Shown: positions 55,452 to 64,000, counted from the first letter of the stretch. The stretch: 64,000 bases of DNA from Fluoribacter dumoffii NY 23 (GCF_000236165.1 NZ_CM001373.1:3564325-3628324); one strand, 5' to 3'. Notes: generated from the letters alone by a model not told the origin. Translations and numbers: made by a program.

Positions 55452-55511
55452 GAACTGCTCCTTGTTGTTGGATTGCTATTAGTGTTGCGGATGGTTGGAC
55501 ACCCATACACT

Positions 55512-56331
55512 TCAAAAAATAATCGGTTGCTGCATTGGTTTTCTCAACCGTTCAACATCGGTCACGATGTAGCCTGCAGTAATATCACCGTTCATTTTAT
55601 GGTTCATTAAACGTTTTAAAGCATAAGCTGAGACATCCAGCCCCTCTGCAATGGTAATAAACGTGCGCCGTAAATCATGAACCGTAAAATGAATGCCTGA
55701 GAGCTTAGTTACATTAGCCATTTGCTTACGTGGCTCAATAATATGACCTGCTGCTCCCGTACCAGGAAAAACATACCCGTTAATCCTTTTTTGGCTGCGT
55801 GATAATAGCAGTTCATAGAGGTAACTAGAAAGAGGGAGGGTATGCGATTCGTGGTTTTTAGTATCAAGTACGGTTAAGGTTTTGGCGTTTAGATCAACTT
55901 GATCCCAGCGTAAAGTTGCGGCTTGCTGACGGCGCTTTGGTGATGCCAATAAGGGGTTTATTAACCCAGCCAGCGAAACCTGTGGCTAATACTTTTTTGT
56001 AATTATAAAGAGTATTGTGCTTTAACCATTTACGGACATGGATGTAATCATTGAATACATCGTTTAAGGTGATTTGGCGCATTTTTTCAGCACGCTTTTC
56101 GGCAATTGGATCTATTCCTGTTGCAATTTGCCCAAGCAACTATTGCGCTTATTTCCTTGCCATTTCAACCGTAAGTTCGGGATAACGACCTAGGGTAATG
56201 CGAGAGAGTTTATTCTTTATCAGTTTCTCAACAAAAAGGGCTTTAGTACCACCAGAGGTAACTCTGATACCAAATCCCTTCATTACATCATCGTAATATC
56301 GTTTTTGTGCCGTTCTTCCCTGACCTATTTC
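55512..56331 (-). pseudogene. Tyrosine integrase remnant (DUF4102 type)
   Basis: From the 5' side: KRYYDDVMKGFGIRVTSGG and LSRITLGRYPELTVEMARK, the N-terminal DUF4102 domain of P4-type integrases. Two nonsense codons follow (TAA and TAG, where ARK-x-AQ-x-LLG is expected), then the SAM-like core-binding domain (ITLNDVFNDYIHVRKWL). A deletion removes about 50-60 residues before RRQQAATLRWDQVDL. The catalytic end is kept: HDLRRTF, MNHKMNGD and the tyrosine in TAGYIV. The gene cannot be translated whole. It is the right-hand relic of the element at tRNA-Asn. Confidence 0.85.
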
Positions 56332-56491
56332 TCAGCTATCCCCCAAGAGTAAAAAATTAATGCATCGGGATTAAATTATTTCAATAAATATTTTTTTAAA
56401 ACATTTAAATAAATAATTTACATCGCCTAATGAATCAATTAATCTAAATAACGTACAAATTGTATTGTAAGTACAACAAAAGGAGTTATGT

Positions 56492-56902
56492 ATGTTTTTA
56501 AAAGGAACCTTCTTCTCTGCTGAATTTGAATGGGATACCCATTTATCAGTCCGAAATAATGTTTTAAAGGTAATTAGTGCTTATCTTCCCTATCGGTTTA
56601 ATGCGCTCACAAAGAAAACGCACATAGAGGAAGCAAAAGATGCAATTGCTTACCTAGAGACACATACAAAAATTACAGATTGTGAACTGTATTTGTTTAT
56701 TCAATTAAGGAGGCAAGAATTAAGCGAGGAGAATGGTGAATATAAAAAAAGATTAGATTTTTGCGTGCAAAAAATAGAAGAGCAGAATGCCCTCTTCAAA
56801 ACTTTAGGCACGGCTGGACAAGCTTGTAAATCTATTTTTAGTACCCGTTTGGTTGAAACGTTAACAGGCACCCGAGAAAATGAATCCTTGCAGCCTGGAT
56901 GA
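56492..56902 (+). CDS. Hypothetical protein, effector-like
   Basis: 136 residues, preceded by AAAAGGAG at eight bases. No signal or membrane segment. The N-terminus is FLKGTFFSAEFEW; the middle forms amphipathic helices (EEAKDAIAYLETHTK, ELYLFIQLRRQELSEENGEY). Similar small helical proteins occur in many copies in Legionella genomes without known function. Stands alone; the 150 bases after it hold no feature. Confidence 0.6.
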   Translation: MFLKGTFFSAEFEWDTHLSVRNNVLKVISAYLPYRFNALTKKTHIEEAKDAIAYLETHTKITDCELYLFIQLRRQELSEENGEYKKRLDFCVQKIEEQNALFKTLGTAGQACKSIFSTRLVETLTGTRENESLQPG

Positions 56903-57049
56903 AGCAGAATAAAGCAACAAGGTGGTTCGGATCCCCGGTTGCCTGCAACCGGGTCCCTTAAAATCAAAAGAGAATTTAGTTTTAAGTCAGCGATACTGGC
57001 GATCAGGGGTAAAATTAAGACTAAAACATCGACTCTTAATAAAAAGTCT

Positions 57050-57718
57050 TTAGGGTTTACTTTCCTCTTTATTTCCCTCATCATGATTTAGGTTATCGAT
57101 TTCCTGAATCTTTTCCTTCAGGTTAGTACGCCAAATGCTGTTTTTATACCCACGTCCATGCGTTTGTCTTGTCTCTTCCTTACGATTTGCCCACTCGTTC
57201 TTCCAGTCTTCGCTTTCCCAAAAAGGAGTGACGAGCTCTAACTGAGTCACATTTGATTGAGTATCAAGTCTTACAAATTTAATGGTATCCAGAGCAGTTT
57301 GGGAAAATTCCGGCCCAAATTCCGTCACTAATTTATAAACCCTACGCAATTCTGTAAGAGTAGTCCACTTATCATCGGGGCCTTCCTCTCTTTTAGCGAT
57401 TTGCTTTGGATCATAAGTTGCGTCACTTTTACCAACAACAAAAATTAAAGGGACGAGGGGCTTTCCTTCTTTTTTCTTTTTATAGTTTTCCAGGAATAAG
57501 TCATTAAGAATTAACTTAAATAAACCATACATGGAATAAGGATTATCTTTTTGGAGATCGAGGTTGGCGATGGAGTAATCATCAGAATGAAAGGCTGTTA
57601 TTCCATGTTTATTGATTTCCTCACAGACTTCTACATAGTCATATTTTCCAAAACCAAATACCACCGCGGTTGTACTCTCACCACACACCTTTTTTAGGGA
57701 TTCTTGATCAATTTTCAT
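57050..57718 (-). CDS. Hypothetical protein
   Basis: 222 residues, soluble, acidic and lysine-rich, no family recognised. TTAVVFGFGKYDYVEVCEEI and VPLIFVVGKSDATYDPKQ read as two Rossmann-like beta strands with following helices; the end is a charged helix (EKIQEIDNLNHDEGNKEES), a kind of Glu-rich tail also met in Dot/Icm substrates. The ATG at 57718 is chosen over a TTG at 57733. Confidence 0.5.
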   Translation of the reverse strand: MKIDQESLKKVCGESTTAVVFGFGKYDYVEVCEEINKHGITAFHSDDYSIANLDLQKDNPYSMYGLFKLILNDLFLENYKKKKEGKPLVPLIFVVGKSDATYDPKQIAKREEGPDDKWTTLTELRRVYKLVTEFGPEFSQTALDTIKFVRLDTQSNVTQLELVTPFWESEDWKNEWANRKEETRQTHGRGYKNSIWRTNLKEKIQEIDNLNHDEGNKEESKP

Positions 57719-58244
57719 GTCAACTAAAGGCAAGAACAGTCATAGTCTAATTATAGTTCAATTAAACGCCCATATTTTATCAGGACATCCTGGACTTGAG
57801 CTCATTGCCATTAAAGCATGCACCCCAATTAAGGACGGTGGTTGCTGGTAAACAGGGTTTAAAACGATTCTGTAAATCACCCCTACCCCAAAGCTAAAAA
57901 TCAAAGTTGACTTTTTTTGACCAATCTGGTTTACTCATTTTGACTCAACTTACTCAAAGTTGAATCAAGAAGTAAATAGAAAGGATACAATTGCTTGGAA
58001 TTATGCTATTGGATAGTAATCCTACCTTGTTGCATGTTCAAATATTATCAATAAAAACAAAAACCAGGAGTGCGATGTAGATTAGGAACGTTTGATCTGC
58101 TCCCACTCAAGCTGTTGTGTACTTATGGAATTTGACCTTTTACTTATTCTCTTTAAAAGTTGTCTCTTAAAACTGCGTCATTGCACTTTTGGAAAGCAGA
58201 TAATTAAAGATAGAATACTGTACAAAAATTAAGGATAGAAAAAA
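57719..58244. other. Intergenic region, 526 bases
   Basis: AT-rich gap between divergent genes. Around 57908-57965 the words TTGAC, TTGACTCAAC and AAAGTTGA recur, perhaps overlapping promoters or operators. No ORF with a ribosome site, RNA gene or clear hairpin was found. Confidence 0.4.
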
Positions 58245-59333
58245 ATGATGTCGAAGATTAATCTATTTAAACCTTCCGCTGCGAAAGCCCCCTCCCTACT
58301 CCATGAGGTATATGCAGCACATAAACCCCCTTTTTTTATAGGCTCATATACTGGAAGTAGATGGCGGCATAAGAGTATGGGCAAGACACTCGATTTTATC
58401 ACTAATACCAATAAACTCAGGGAATTGGAAAAACAAGCTGAAGTTAATCTAAATCAATGGGCCAAAAAAAGAAATTCTGCACCGAAAGCAGTGGAAGTAG
58501 TTAACAAAGATTGGGGGCTGGCGACACTTGCTGCAACCAAGAAACATGGTAAACCCTATGCCGTACTCAATATGGCGAATCCGGTTTACCCTGGGGGTGG
58601 GGCATTGGAAGGAGGAAGTGCACAAGAGGAAAATATATGGCATCGAAGCACCTGTGCCCGTACCTTGCTCGATGATATGGTGTATTTGGATAAAACTACC
58701 AAGACATTTCGTTACCATGATGCAGTAAGCAAATTATTGGAAGCCAAGATCAAAATGACTGATGAAGAGCTTGGTGCATTAAAAAAACAAGGCGGAGAAG
58801 CAGATTCGGGGGGTCATAAAGTTTTATTTCTGCGAACTCCCAGAATCTGTTTCCGCGGACCCGAAATACATCTTCCTCTCGATCCCAGTGACTTTTCTTC
58901 AGCACATCTTATTGCAGACAGCGACCTGAGTTATACTTTTCTTAGTCCACACGAGATTTTTCCCTTTTATGAATTAAGGTCCGCGGCCCCAGAGTTAGCC
59001 GCTGAACCCCAGGGATTGGGGACTGAAGAGCTGGCGCAATACAAATCGGATTTAAGAAGACGTATTGCAGCCCAATTGGATACCTTAATCCTTGAAGGAC
59101 AACCGAATGTGGTTTTAGGCGCCTGGGGTTGTGGAGAATTTAAAAACAATCCTTCCGTCGTGGCTGAGATCTATGGTGAAGAAATTGAGAAGCGCGCCCA
59201 CCTTTTCGAGCATATTTTGTTTCCCATAATCAATACGGGCTCCCATAATAATCATGCCATATTTGATAAAGTTCTTTCCGGCATAAAACTTGGTCCTACC
59301 CCCTCGAACACTGCGAATTTTAATTTAAATTAA
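58245..59333 (+). CDS. Microbial-type poly(ADP-ribose) glycohydrolase-like protein
   Basis: 362 residues, a macrodomain-fold protein of the TIGR02452/DUF2263 kind. The signature is PGGGALEGGSAQEENIW: GGG at residues 117-119 and QEE at 127-129, exactly GGG-X7-QEE, the catalytic loop of PARG enzymes (the second Glu is catalytic). AVLNMANPVYPGGG before it and VVLGAWGCGEFKNNPSVVAE near residue 290 are the other conserved strands. It cleaves poly(ADP-ribose) in the characterised family members. No signal peptide. As bacteria rarely have poly(ADP-ribose), a host target after translocation is plausible. AAGGAT lies 12 bases before the ATG. Confidence 0.8.
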   Translation: MMSKINLFKPSAAKAPSLLHEVYAAHKPPFFIGSYTGSRWRHKSMGKTLDFITNTNKLRELEKQAEVNLNQWAKKRNSAPKAVEVVNKDWGLATLAATKKHGKPYAVLNMANPVYPGGGALEGGSAQEENIWHRSTCARTLLDDMVYLDKTTKTFRYHDAVSKLLEAKIKMTDEELGALKKQGGEADSGGHKVLFLRTPRICFRGPEIHLPLDPSDFSSAHLIADSDLSYTFLSPHEIFPFYELRSAAPELAAEPQGLGTEELAQYKSDLRRRIAAQLDTLILEGQPNVVLGAWGCGEFKNNPSVVAEIYGEEIEKRAHLFEHILFPIINTGSHNNHAIFDKVLSGIKLGPTPSNTANFNLN

Positions 59334-59561
59334 AGCAGTCAGGATTATCAGCTTATGGGCAAGCCCTGCAGTTGCTTGCCCCAACAGGTCTCTTCTGGAA
59401 AATATTTTTTCGTCGGGTTTGTCCTGAGATAATTTTGTACCATTCGTATTCATTGCACCATTTAAAATAAAAATTAACCGAGAGACAAAATTAGAAGCCA
59501 CAATGAACAACATAAGCAATATAAATGTAAATTTTATAAATCTTGAAGAAAACATTTGCAT
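59325..59561 (-). CDS. Possible small single-pass membrane protein
   Basis: About 78 residues with one clear hydrophobic helix (FTFILLMLFIVASNFVSRLIFIL). The start is an ATG at 59561 with only a weak GAG ahead. It overlaps the glycohydrolase gene tail to tail by nine bases. No family; it may be spurious. Confidence 0.35.
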   Translation of the reverse strand: MQMFSSRFIKFTFILLMLFIVASNFVSRLIFILNGAMNTNGTKLSQDKPDEKIFSRRDLLGQATAGLAHKLIILTALI

Positions 59562-59615
59562 TTTACTCAAGGATTAGATTAATCTGGAAGAGACTCATAG
59601 GAAAAGGAGATCACC

Positions 59616-59972
59616 ATGGGTAAGAAAAACGCAAATGCTCGTCAAACAAATGGACAAAATAATACAAAACAATCCAATTCTCACTCATCGCAGCTTTTTT
59701 TTAACCAAAAACAAAAAGCTCCCTCATTGGAACTGCAAACAACGCAAACACCACAGGAGATGCAACAACCTCCTCAAGAATTAATTCTGGAGACTGCCAC
59801 AGATGTATTATTGGCGGCAATTTTACAGGAATTAAAAACCCAGAATATGATTGCTTTATTGAAACTCAAGGCACAAAAAGAACAAGAGCAGGAGGAAATG
59901 CAGGCCGCTGAAAAAATGCAAGAAGAAGATCAAGCCCATTTTAAAGAAATTCAATCTTCTATGTATGTTTAA
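59616..59972 (+). CDS. Small Gln/Asn-rich coiled-coil protein
   Basis: 118 residues with an ideal AAAAGGAG site. The first 60 residues are Gln/Asn/Ser/Lys-rich and probably disordered. Then TATDVLLAAILQELKTQN and a charged helix (QKEQEQEEMQAAEKMQEEDQ) give a coiled coil. The region after it has a strong terminator, so it is an expressed single gene. Function unknown. Confidence 0.7.
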   Translation: MGKKNANARQTNGQNNTKQSNSHSSQLFFNQKQKAPSLELQTTQTPQEMQQPPQELILETATDVLLAAILQELKTQNMIALLKLKAQKEQEQEEMQAAEKMQEEDQAHFKEIQSSMYV

Positions 59973-59988
59973 TTTAATAGCATCATCA

Positions 59989-60026
59989 CAGCATAGGTCA
60001 GCTGCAGCTTGATCTATGCTGTTTTT
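59989..60026 (+). terminator. Rho-independent terminator
   Basis: CAGCATAG (59989-59996) pairs with CTATGCTG (60014-60021), with inner TCA/TGA pairing, followed by five T bases. Ends the small Gln-rich gene. The remaining 280 bases to 60305 hold no other feature I can support. Confidence 0.85.
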
Positions 60027-60305
60027 CATGGAAATAGAAGCATACATTTTTAAAAATATGAACCTTCCCTGTTTCCGAGCCTCCTAAGCAAGAGCAAGAA
60101 TTGATGCCTTGCAAGATGCTTTTCCGGAACAGGCAACAAGCAATAAATATCCAAGTGGATTGCAATGGCCCTAAAATAATTATGAGGCTTTTTATTCTCG
60201 AAAAATAATGGATAAATTTTAGATACTTAGGGAAATCGCGCTTTTATTCTATCTGCCTTAATTCAAGCTACACTTGTTATATACCCTATTAAGGAAGTAA
60301 GAAGA

Positions 60306-61334
60306 ATGTCAAGCAAATCACCCTTGATCATTGGCGATGTTAAAATCAAACCCGGAGAACGTAGAACAGTTTTATTTCCGATGCCCAAATTATATGACTG
60401 GACGCCCATCAGTTTACCAATCCACATTATTAACGGTTTGGAAGAAGGACCTTCATTATGCATTACTGCAGCAATCCATGGGGATGAGATAAATGGGGTA
60501 GAAATTATCAGACGTTTCCTGAAAAAGAAGGGACTAAAAAATATCAACGGAAACGTCATCGCAATTCCCATCGTTAATGTGTATGGTTTCTTATATCAGG
60601 AACGCTACCTAATGGATAGAAGAGACTTGAATCGTTCCTTCCCGGGTAATTCCAAGGGTTCTCTTGCCTCCCTGCTTGCAGAAATTATCAGCAAACAAAT
60701 TTTATCGCAGTCCACCCATGTGATTGACCTGCATACTGGCTCAAACCATCGTTTTAATTTACCGCAAATTAGGGCCAATCTGGATATGCCAGGCGTTGAG
60801 GATTTAGCCCGGGCGTTTAATGTCCCGGTTATCCTGCATTCCACTTTTAGAGACGGATCAATGCGGGAATATGCCAATGAACAAGGCATACCCATTTTGG
60901 TTTATGAAGGCGGCGAATCCTTACGCTTTGATGAACTGTCCATCAGAACAGGTATTAATGGAATTTTGAGTGTTATGGGGGCATTAGGAATGATCAAGCC
61001 AGGAAAGTACAAAGTAAAAAAATGCACCCCTACCGTATCCAGAAACAGTTACTGGATTAGAGCACCAATAAGCGGGATTTTAAGGCACATTAAAAAGTCA
61101 GGAAATCGGGTAAGTAAAGGGCAAGTGATTGCCATCATTGCCAATCCAACAAGCACTGAAGAATACAAGTTAAAATCACCTCTTTCGGGCATTATCATTG
61201 GAGAAAACATGTTGCCGCTGGTGCATTCAGGGCAGGCTTTATTCCACATCGCAAGCTTTGAAAAATTAACTGTGGTCGAAGAACAATTGGAAAATTTGCA
61301 AGAGGCATTTGATTTGAACGACTATGAAGATTAA
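60306..61334 (+). CDS. Succinylglutamate desuccinylase/aspartoacylase-family enzyme
   Basis: 342 residues of the M14-like AstE/AspA family. Zinc ligands are seen as AAIHGDEINGVEII (His-x-x-Glu) and VIDLHTGSN (His). The catalytic Glu lies in LVYEGGESLRF. A C-terminal beta-barrel domain (about 240-320: SYWIRAPISGILRH, LKSPLSGIIIGE) resembles a biotinyl-lipoyl fold. Such enzymes deacylate N-acyl amino acids. No arginine-succinyltransferase genes are adjacent, so an AST-pathway role is unlikely. Confidence 0.85.
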   Translation: MSSKSPLIIGDVKIKPGERRTVLFPMPKLYDWTPISLPIHIINGLEEGPSLCITAAIHGDEINGVEIIRRFLKKKGLKNINGNVIAIPIVNVYGFLYQERYLMDRRDLNRSFPGNSKGSLASLLAEIISKQILSQSTHVIDLHTGSNHRFNLPQIRANLDMPGVEDLARAFNVPVILHSTFRDGSMREYANEQGIPILVYEGGESLRFDELSIRTGINGILSVMGALGMIKPGKYKVKKCTPTVSRNSYWIRAPISGILRHIKKSGNRVSKGQVIAIIANPTSTEEYKLKSPLSGIIIGENMLPLVHSGQALFHIASFEKLTVVEEQLENLQEAFDLNDYED

Positions 61335-61338
61335 TTAT

Positions 61339-62025
61339 TCAAAAATATTCAAGCCAAAAGCGCATTAATGCCGTTACTGCTTGGGGGGATTCCATAGGCG
61401 ACATATGCCCGGAGTCTTCGATAACCGCCAATTTAGCATGAGGGATTTTAGTGCGCAGTTCTTCATGATGGGCCAGGGAAAAATTTTTATCCTCCCGAGC
61501 ATGAATCACTAATGCAGGCATGGTCAAAGAAGAAAGGAAAGAGGTGCATTCTTCCCGTGCCAAAAGCACTTTTTGTTGGGTAATAAGCACTTGTGGGCCA
61601 ACACTTAAAAACATGGAAAGCACTTCCTTTTTGGCGCGCGCCTCAAAAATGTAATGATCCACAAGGGTTGTGGCCACCGCTTGAAAATTCCCCTGTACGG
61701 TATCTGTTATCATCATTTGTCTTTTATGGCGCTTTTCTTGGGAGTCCGGTTGCGCGGAGGTGTTTAACAAGCATAATTTTAAAACCCGCTCCGGAACTCT
61801 CCTGGCAAGCTCCAAGGCCAACCAACCACCCATTGAATGTCCCGCCAGGAAAAAATCGCCTTCAACCTGGCTTAATACTTCCTGCAGCAAATCTTCAGTA
61901 GTATTTCCCCGCAATAAAGGGACGCATTGACATCGTACCAGTTCCTGCAGATGATGGATTTGATAGGACCAAACCCGCTGATCCGATAATATTCCCGGTA
62001 ATAAGACCAATGTTTTTTTTGCCAC
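61339..62025 (-). CDS. Alpha/beta hydrolase
   Basis: 228 residues. LVLLPGILSDQRVW is the oxyanion strand, AGHSMGGWLALEL the nucleophile elbow (Ser), VIHAREDKNFSLAHHEEL the acid turn (Asp), and VIEDSGHMSPMESP the His. A complete triad, no signal, about the size of MhpC/BioH-like esterases. Substrate unknown. Convergent with the aspartoacylase-family gene, four bases between stops. Confidence 0.85.
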   Translation of the reverse strand: MAKKTLVLLPGILSDQRVWSYQIHHLQELVRCQCVPLLRGNTTEDLLQEVLSQVEGDFFLAGHSMGGWLALELARRVPERVLKLCLLNTSAQPDSQEKRHKRQMMITDTVQGNFQAVATTLVDHYIFEARAKKEVLSMFLSVGPQVLITQQKVLLAREECTSFLSSLTMPALVIHAREDKNFSLAHHEELRTKIPHAKLAVIEDSGHMSPMESPQAVTALMRFWLEYF

Positions 62026-62240
62026 ATTTCCCTCATTTAAGAACGAATGATTGTATTATAAAGAGCATACAAAGCAACGCTTGTCAAAACCACGAAATGT
62101 ATTGCCATTTTCCGGTCATTATAGGTAAATGTATTCTAGAAAGAGAATGATTGGAGAAACTCAGTTTACCATGGTTGTTGCTGAAGCTTTTAATTAAGCA
62201 TTTTCTAAAAAATAAATTGAAATTCTGGAGAGGCTTAAAA

Positions 62241-62714
62241 ATGAGAAAAAACTTCTTTATCAAATTTCTTAGTGCAGCGTGTATCTTTCAATTTTTATTT
62301 ACAGCGCAAAGTGCATGTGCCAATCAATCGAAGCATGCCAGCTTATTAAAAGATATGTTTGCCAAAGTAACTGTAGCGAAAAATGATAAAGCGATTCCCG
62401 AATATTATGATAAAGATTTTGCGTTGTATTCGAATGGGAAAAAAATGAAGTATGAGGAGTTTTTACATCTTCATCAGAAGGTTTATGAGACATCCATTCA
62501 ATATAAAGTTCGGTACGACGAGGAAACCTTTGTCGAACAGGGAGATAAGGTAGCCGGCAGATTATTCATTACCATTAACAAACCTGATGAGCCGACCCGA
62601 GAAATCGAAGTTATTTTAATTGCGGAGTACAAGAACGATAAATTATACCGGGTTTGGGAACTGACCTATCCTGACTGGTCTAAAATGAAAGCGTTTCAGA
62701 AAAATTCGGGTTAA
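62241..62714 (+). CDS. Secreted NTF2-like (SnoaL) protein
   Basis: 157 residues. The ATG at 62241 is preceded by GAGAGG and begins a Sec signal (RKNFFIKFLSAACIFQFLFTAQSACA, shown only in outline); upstream in-frame codons from 62151 give no family residues. The mature part (KDMFAKVTVAKNDKAIPEYY, FLHLHQKVYETSIQYKV, WELTYPDWSKM) fits the cone-shaped NTF2/SnoaL fold. Several such proteins occur in Legionella. Ligand unknown. Confidence 0.65.
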   Translation: MRKNFFIKFLSAACIFQFLFTAQSACANQSKHASLLKDMFAKVTVAKNDKAIPEYYDKDFALYSNGKKMKYEEFLHLHQKVYETSIQYKVRYDEETFVEQGDKVAGRLFITINKPDEPTREIEVILIAEYKNDKLYRVWELTYPDWSKMKAFQKNSG

Positions 62715-62833
62715 TTTAATCCAGTTTTTTCGATAAACAGCAACTATAGAGTAAAACCAATTTTCCTGATCCGGGTATTTTTCTAAGGACAACAGGGATG
62801 CAACTGCTTGCATCATTTCATTCATTTCTCGGG

Positions 62834-63394
62834 TCAGTTATTCTCAGCAATAAGGGAATAAAATTCCTGGAACCTTTGCTTCTGTATTTTACTCATCCGT
62901 TGAATAGATAACCGTGCTTTCCAAATTTGTTTGATAACGCCCGTTACCCGGCTACGAGTAGCTTTCATCGCAATCATCCATAAATACACTATAAAGGCAT
63001 TACCTCGGCTTTTTGTGTCGATATCCAGGAAATAAAGGGCTTTTTTAAAAAGCTGTAACTGGTCTTTTTTTAGAAAAAACGCCAAGCGACTGTTTGCTTT
63101 TAACAAATTTTTACGAAGCAATATTTTCTTGAGAAATCGATGAAATTGTCCTGAATCCCTTCGATGTCGACCATACCTTTCATTTATGGATTTGTAATAT
63201 ACCTCCAGGGGAGCATCGCCAGAGTGTTTCTCTATATCTGCAATCACGTTGCAAACAGCATCTTTTATGTCATCGACTCTACATTCCCTGGGGGAGATTA
63301 AATAATTTAACTCTCTATCCAAAAGCATGTATTGAATGACCGCGGGACTCCCAGGTCCGCGCAGGCACCATCTTATTGCAGCACGATTGCACAT
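62834..63394 (-). CDS. Hypothetical protein
   Basis: Up to 186 residues, basic and helical (RNLLKANSRLAFFLKKDQLQL), one mildly hydrophobic segment (GNAFIVYLWMIAMKA), no signal. No ribosome site is convincing: ATG 63394 has none, and ATG 63328 (LLDRELNYL) is an alternative. No family recognised. Confidence 0.4.
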   Translation of the reverse strand: MCNRAAIRWCLRGPGSPAVIQYMLLDRELNYLISPRECRVDDIKDAVCNVIADIEKHSGDAPLEVYYKSINERYGRHRRDSGQFHRFLKKILLRKNLLKANSRLAFFLKKDQLQLFKKALYFLDIDTKSRGNAFIVYLWMIAMKATRSRVTGVIKQIWKARLSIQRMSKIQKQRFQEFYSLIAENN

Positions 63395-63473
63395 GGATTT
63401 AATAAAATAAAAAACGATAACTTAAGCATAGCAAAAGTGTTTATTAAAATTTTTTCGAAAATTAAATTTTCCA

Positions 63474-63498
63474 TGAACTCACTTTTTAACTGAGTTCA
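63474..63498. repeat. Inverted repeat in an intergenic region
   Basis: TGAACTCA, nine-base AT-rich centre, TGAGTTCA. It lies upstream of the hypothetical gene on the minus strand. Operator or hairpin; no T tract follows. The flanking bases to 63609 hold a loose repeat of TATAGTTCCAAG-like words. Confidence 0.4.
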
Positions 63499-63609
63499 CT
63501 AAGAATGCAGATACTTTAAAGTTTCCGACGCGCACAGTTATAGTCCCAAGTATAGTTCCAAGGGCAGTGGTATAGGATATAAAGCTGTCCATCAAAAAGA
63601 TCTTTATAT

Positions 63610-63828
63610 ATGCCTAAATCATTGCATACTTGTTTAAGTTTATGCACTCAGGTTTATGATTTGAGTAAACCTCTACCGCCTGCAGATGGATCTTTTGGAC
63701 TTATCGTTGACGTGTCTGCTGTAAAACATGCTTTAAAGCTGATTTTCAACCATTTACAAGTAAATGGCCTTTTGGTATTTGAAACCGAAACTGCATGCAG
63801 TACCTGCGGAATTGAGAATATGGCGTGA
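63610..63828 (+). pseudogene. SAM-methyltransferase fragment
   Basis: 72 codons: VYDLSKPLPPADGSFGLIVD, DVSAVKHALKLI and HLQVNGLLVFETET read as the motif II-III part of a class I methyltransferase (LPFADGSFDLI ... LxxGGLLVF) with a shortened middle. Motif I (GxGxG) is absent and the frame stops after GIENMA. A decayed scrap. Confidence 0.35.
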
Positions 63829-63882
63829 TTATTGGGGTCCTGCTTCCCCACAAAGCTTTTTGCAGGGAAAACTCTTTGGCCC

Positions 63883-64000
63883 CTATTTCCAATAATTAAA
63901 TAATAATCCCTGCACGCCAAAAACAGGATCACTTTTAGGTAACCCGGCTTGTTTAATGTGCTCATCAACACGCGGATGCTCTTCTGCCGTGCCATAGTTC
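63883..64000 (-). CDS. C-terminal end of a gene cut by the window edge
   Basis: Open on the minus strand to the window end: NYGTAEEHPRVDEHI and KQAGLPKSDPVFGVQGLLF, ending NYWK and TAG. Real-looking composition, but family unknown from 39 residues. Confidence 0.45.
   Translation of the reverse strand, partial: NYGTAEEHPRVDEHIKQAGLPKSDPVFGVQGLLFNYWK

Noticed and set aside
56140-56400. Duplicated 3' end of tRNA-Asn as right attachment site
   Set aside because: I searched by eye for the T-arm and acceptor sequence near the integrase relic and found no convincing copy.
1-64000. CRISPR array, rRNA operon or replication origin
   Set aside because: No regularly spaced direct repeats, no rRNA sequence and no DnaA-box cluster were noticed.

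Overview
The window reads as chromosome of a Legionella species or close relative: a moderately AT-rich gammaproteobacterium. Pointers are a protein closely resembling the L. pneumophila IMP/GMP-specific 5'-nucleotidase, an EnhB-like secreted protein, a PAS-LuxR regulator of the Legionella type, a PmrA-like tandem repeat upstream of a toxin-like gene, and many effector-like genes without housekeeping homologues. These are recognised from memory of the families; no database was searched.

Layout. 1-11.9 kb: a DUF155 protein, a tandem GNAT, a FabF-like ketosynthase, an outer-membrane barrel, lpxD-polA, a small two-component cluster (two single-domain receivers, a soluble PAS kinase and a third receiver), and a threonine-dehydratase-like enzyme. 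11.9-18.3 kb: leftward genes for a lipoprotein, a phosphotransferase and the 5'-nucleotidase, then the overlapping set rnr-rlmB-rpiA. 18.3-26 kb: an EnhB-like protein, YaiI, a solute-binding protein, DUF4254, a large membrane/coiled-coil protein, and a retropepsin / 7TM / ATP-grasp operon. 26-28.9 kb: effector-like genes, including a cholera-toxin-like ADP-ribosyltransferase candidate behind a PmrA-like box. 29-36 kb: ygfB-pepP-ubiH-ubiI divergent from zapA, then a GltB-like flavoenzyme and a thioredoxin-fold protein. 36-43.5 kb: a papain-like protein, aconitase with an unusual N-terminal extension, 6S RNA, uvrB and aspC.

43.6-56.3 kb is an accessory island. It begins at tRNA-Asn and ends in a decayed tyrosine integrase. 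Next to the tRNA lie scraps of an ISL3 transposase, a DUF927 protein and an AlpA-like protein. The intact core is a six-gene operon (48.07-54.24 kb): AsnO/clavaminate-synthase-like oxygenase, flavin-reductase-fold protein, Asp/Glu racemase, an unrecognised 450-residue protein, an L-amino-acid-ligase-like ATP-grasp enzyme and an MFS exporter. It is divergent from a PAS-LuxR regulator followed by a DUF218 protein and a glycosidase-like protein. My reading is an undescribed pathway for a small modified amino acid or dipeptide that is exported.

56.4-64 kb holds small unknown proteins, a microbial-type poly(ADP-ribose) glycohydrolase-like protein with the GGG-X7-QEE signature, an AstE/AspA-family zinc enzyme, an alpha/beta hydrolase and a secreted NTF2-like protein. 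The ADP-ribosyltransferase and glycohydrolase candidates, 30 kb apart, suggest two host-directed ADP-ribose activities in one neighbourhood.
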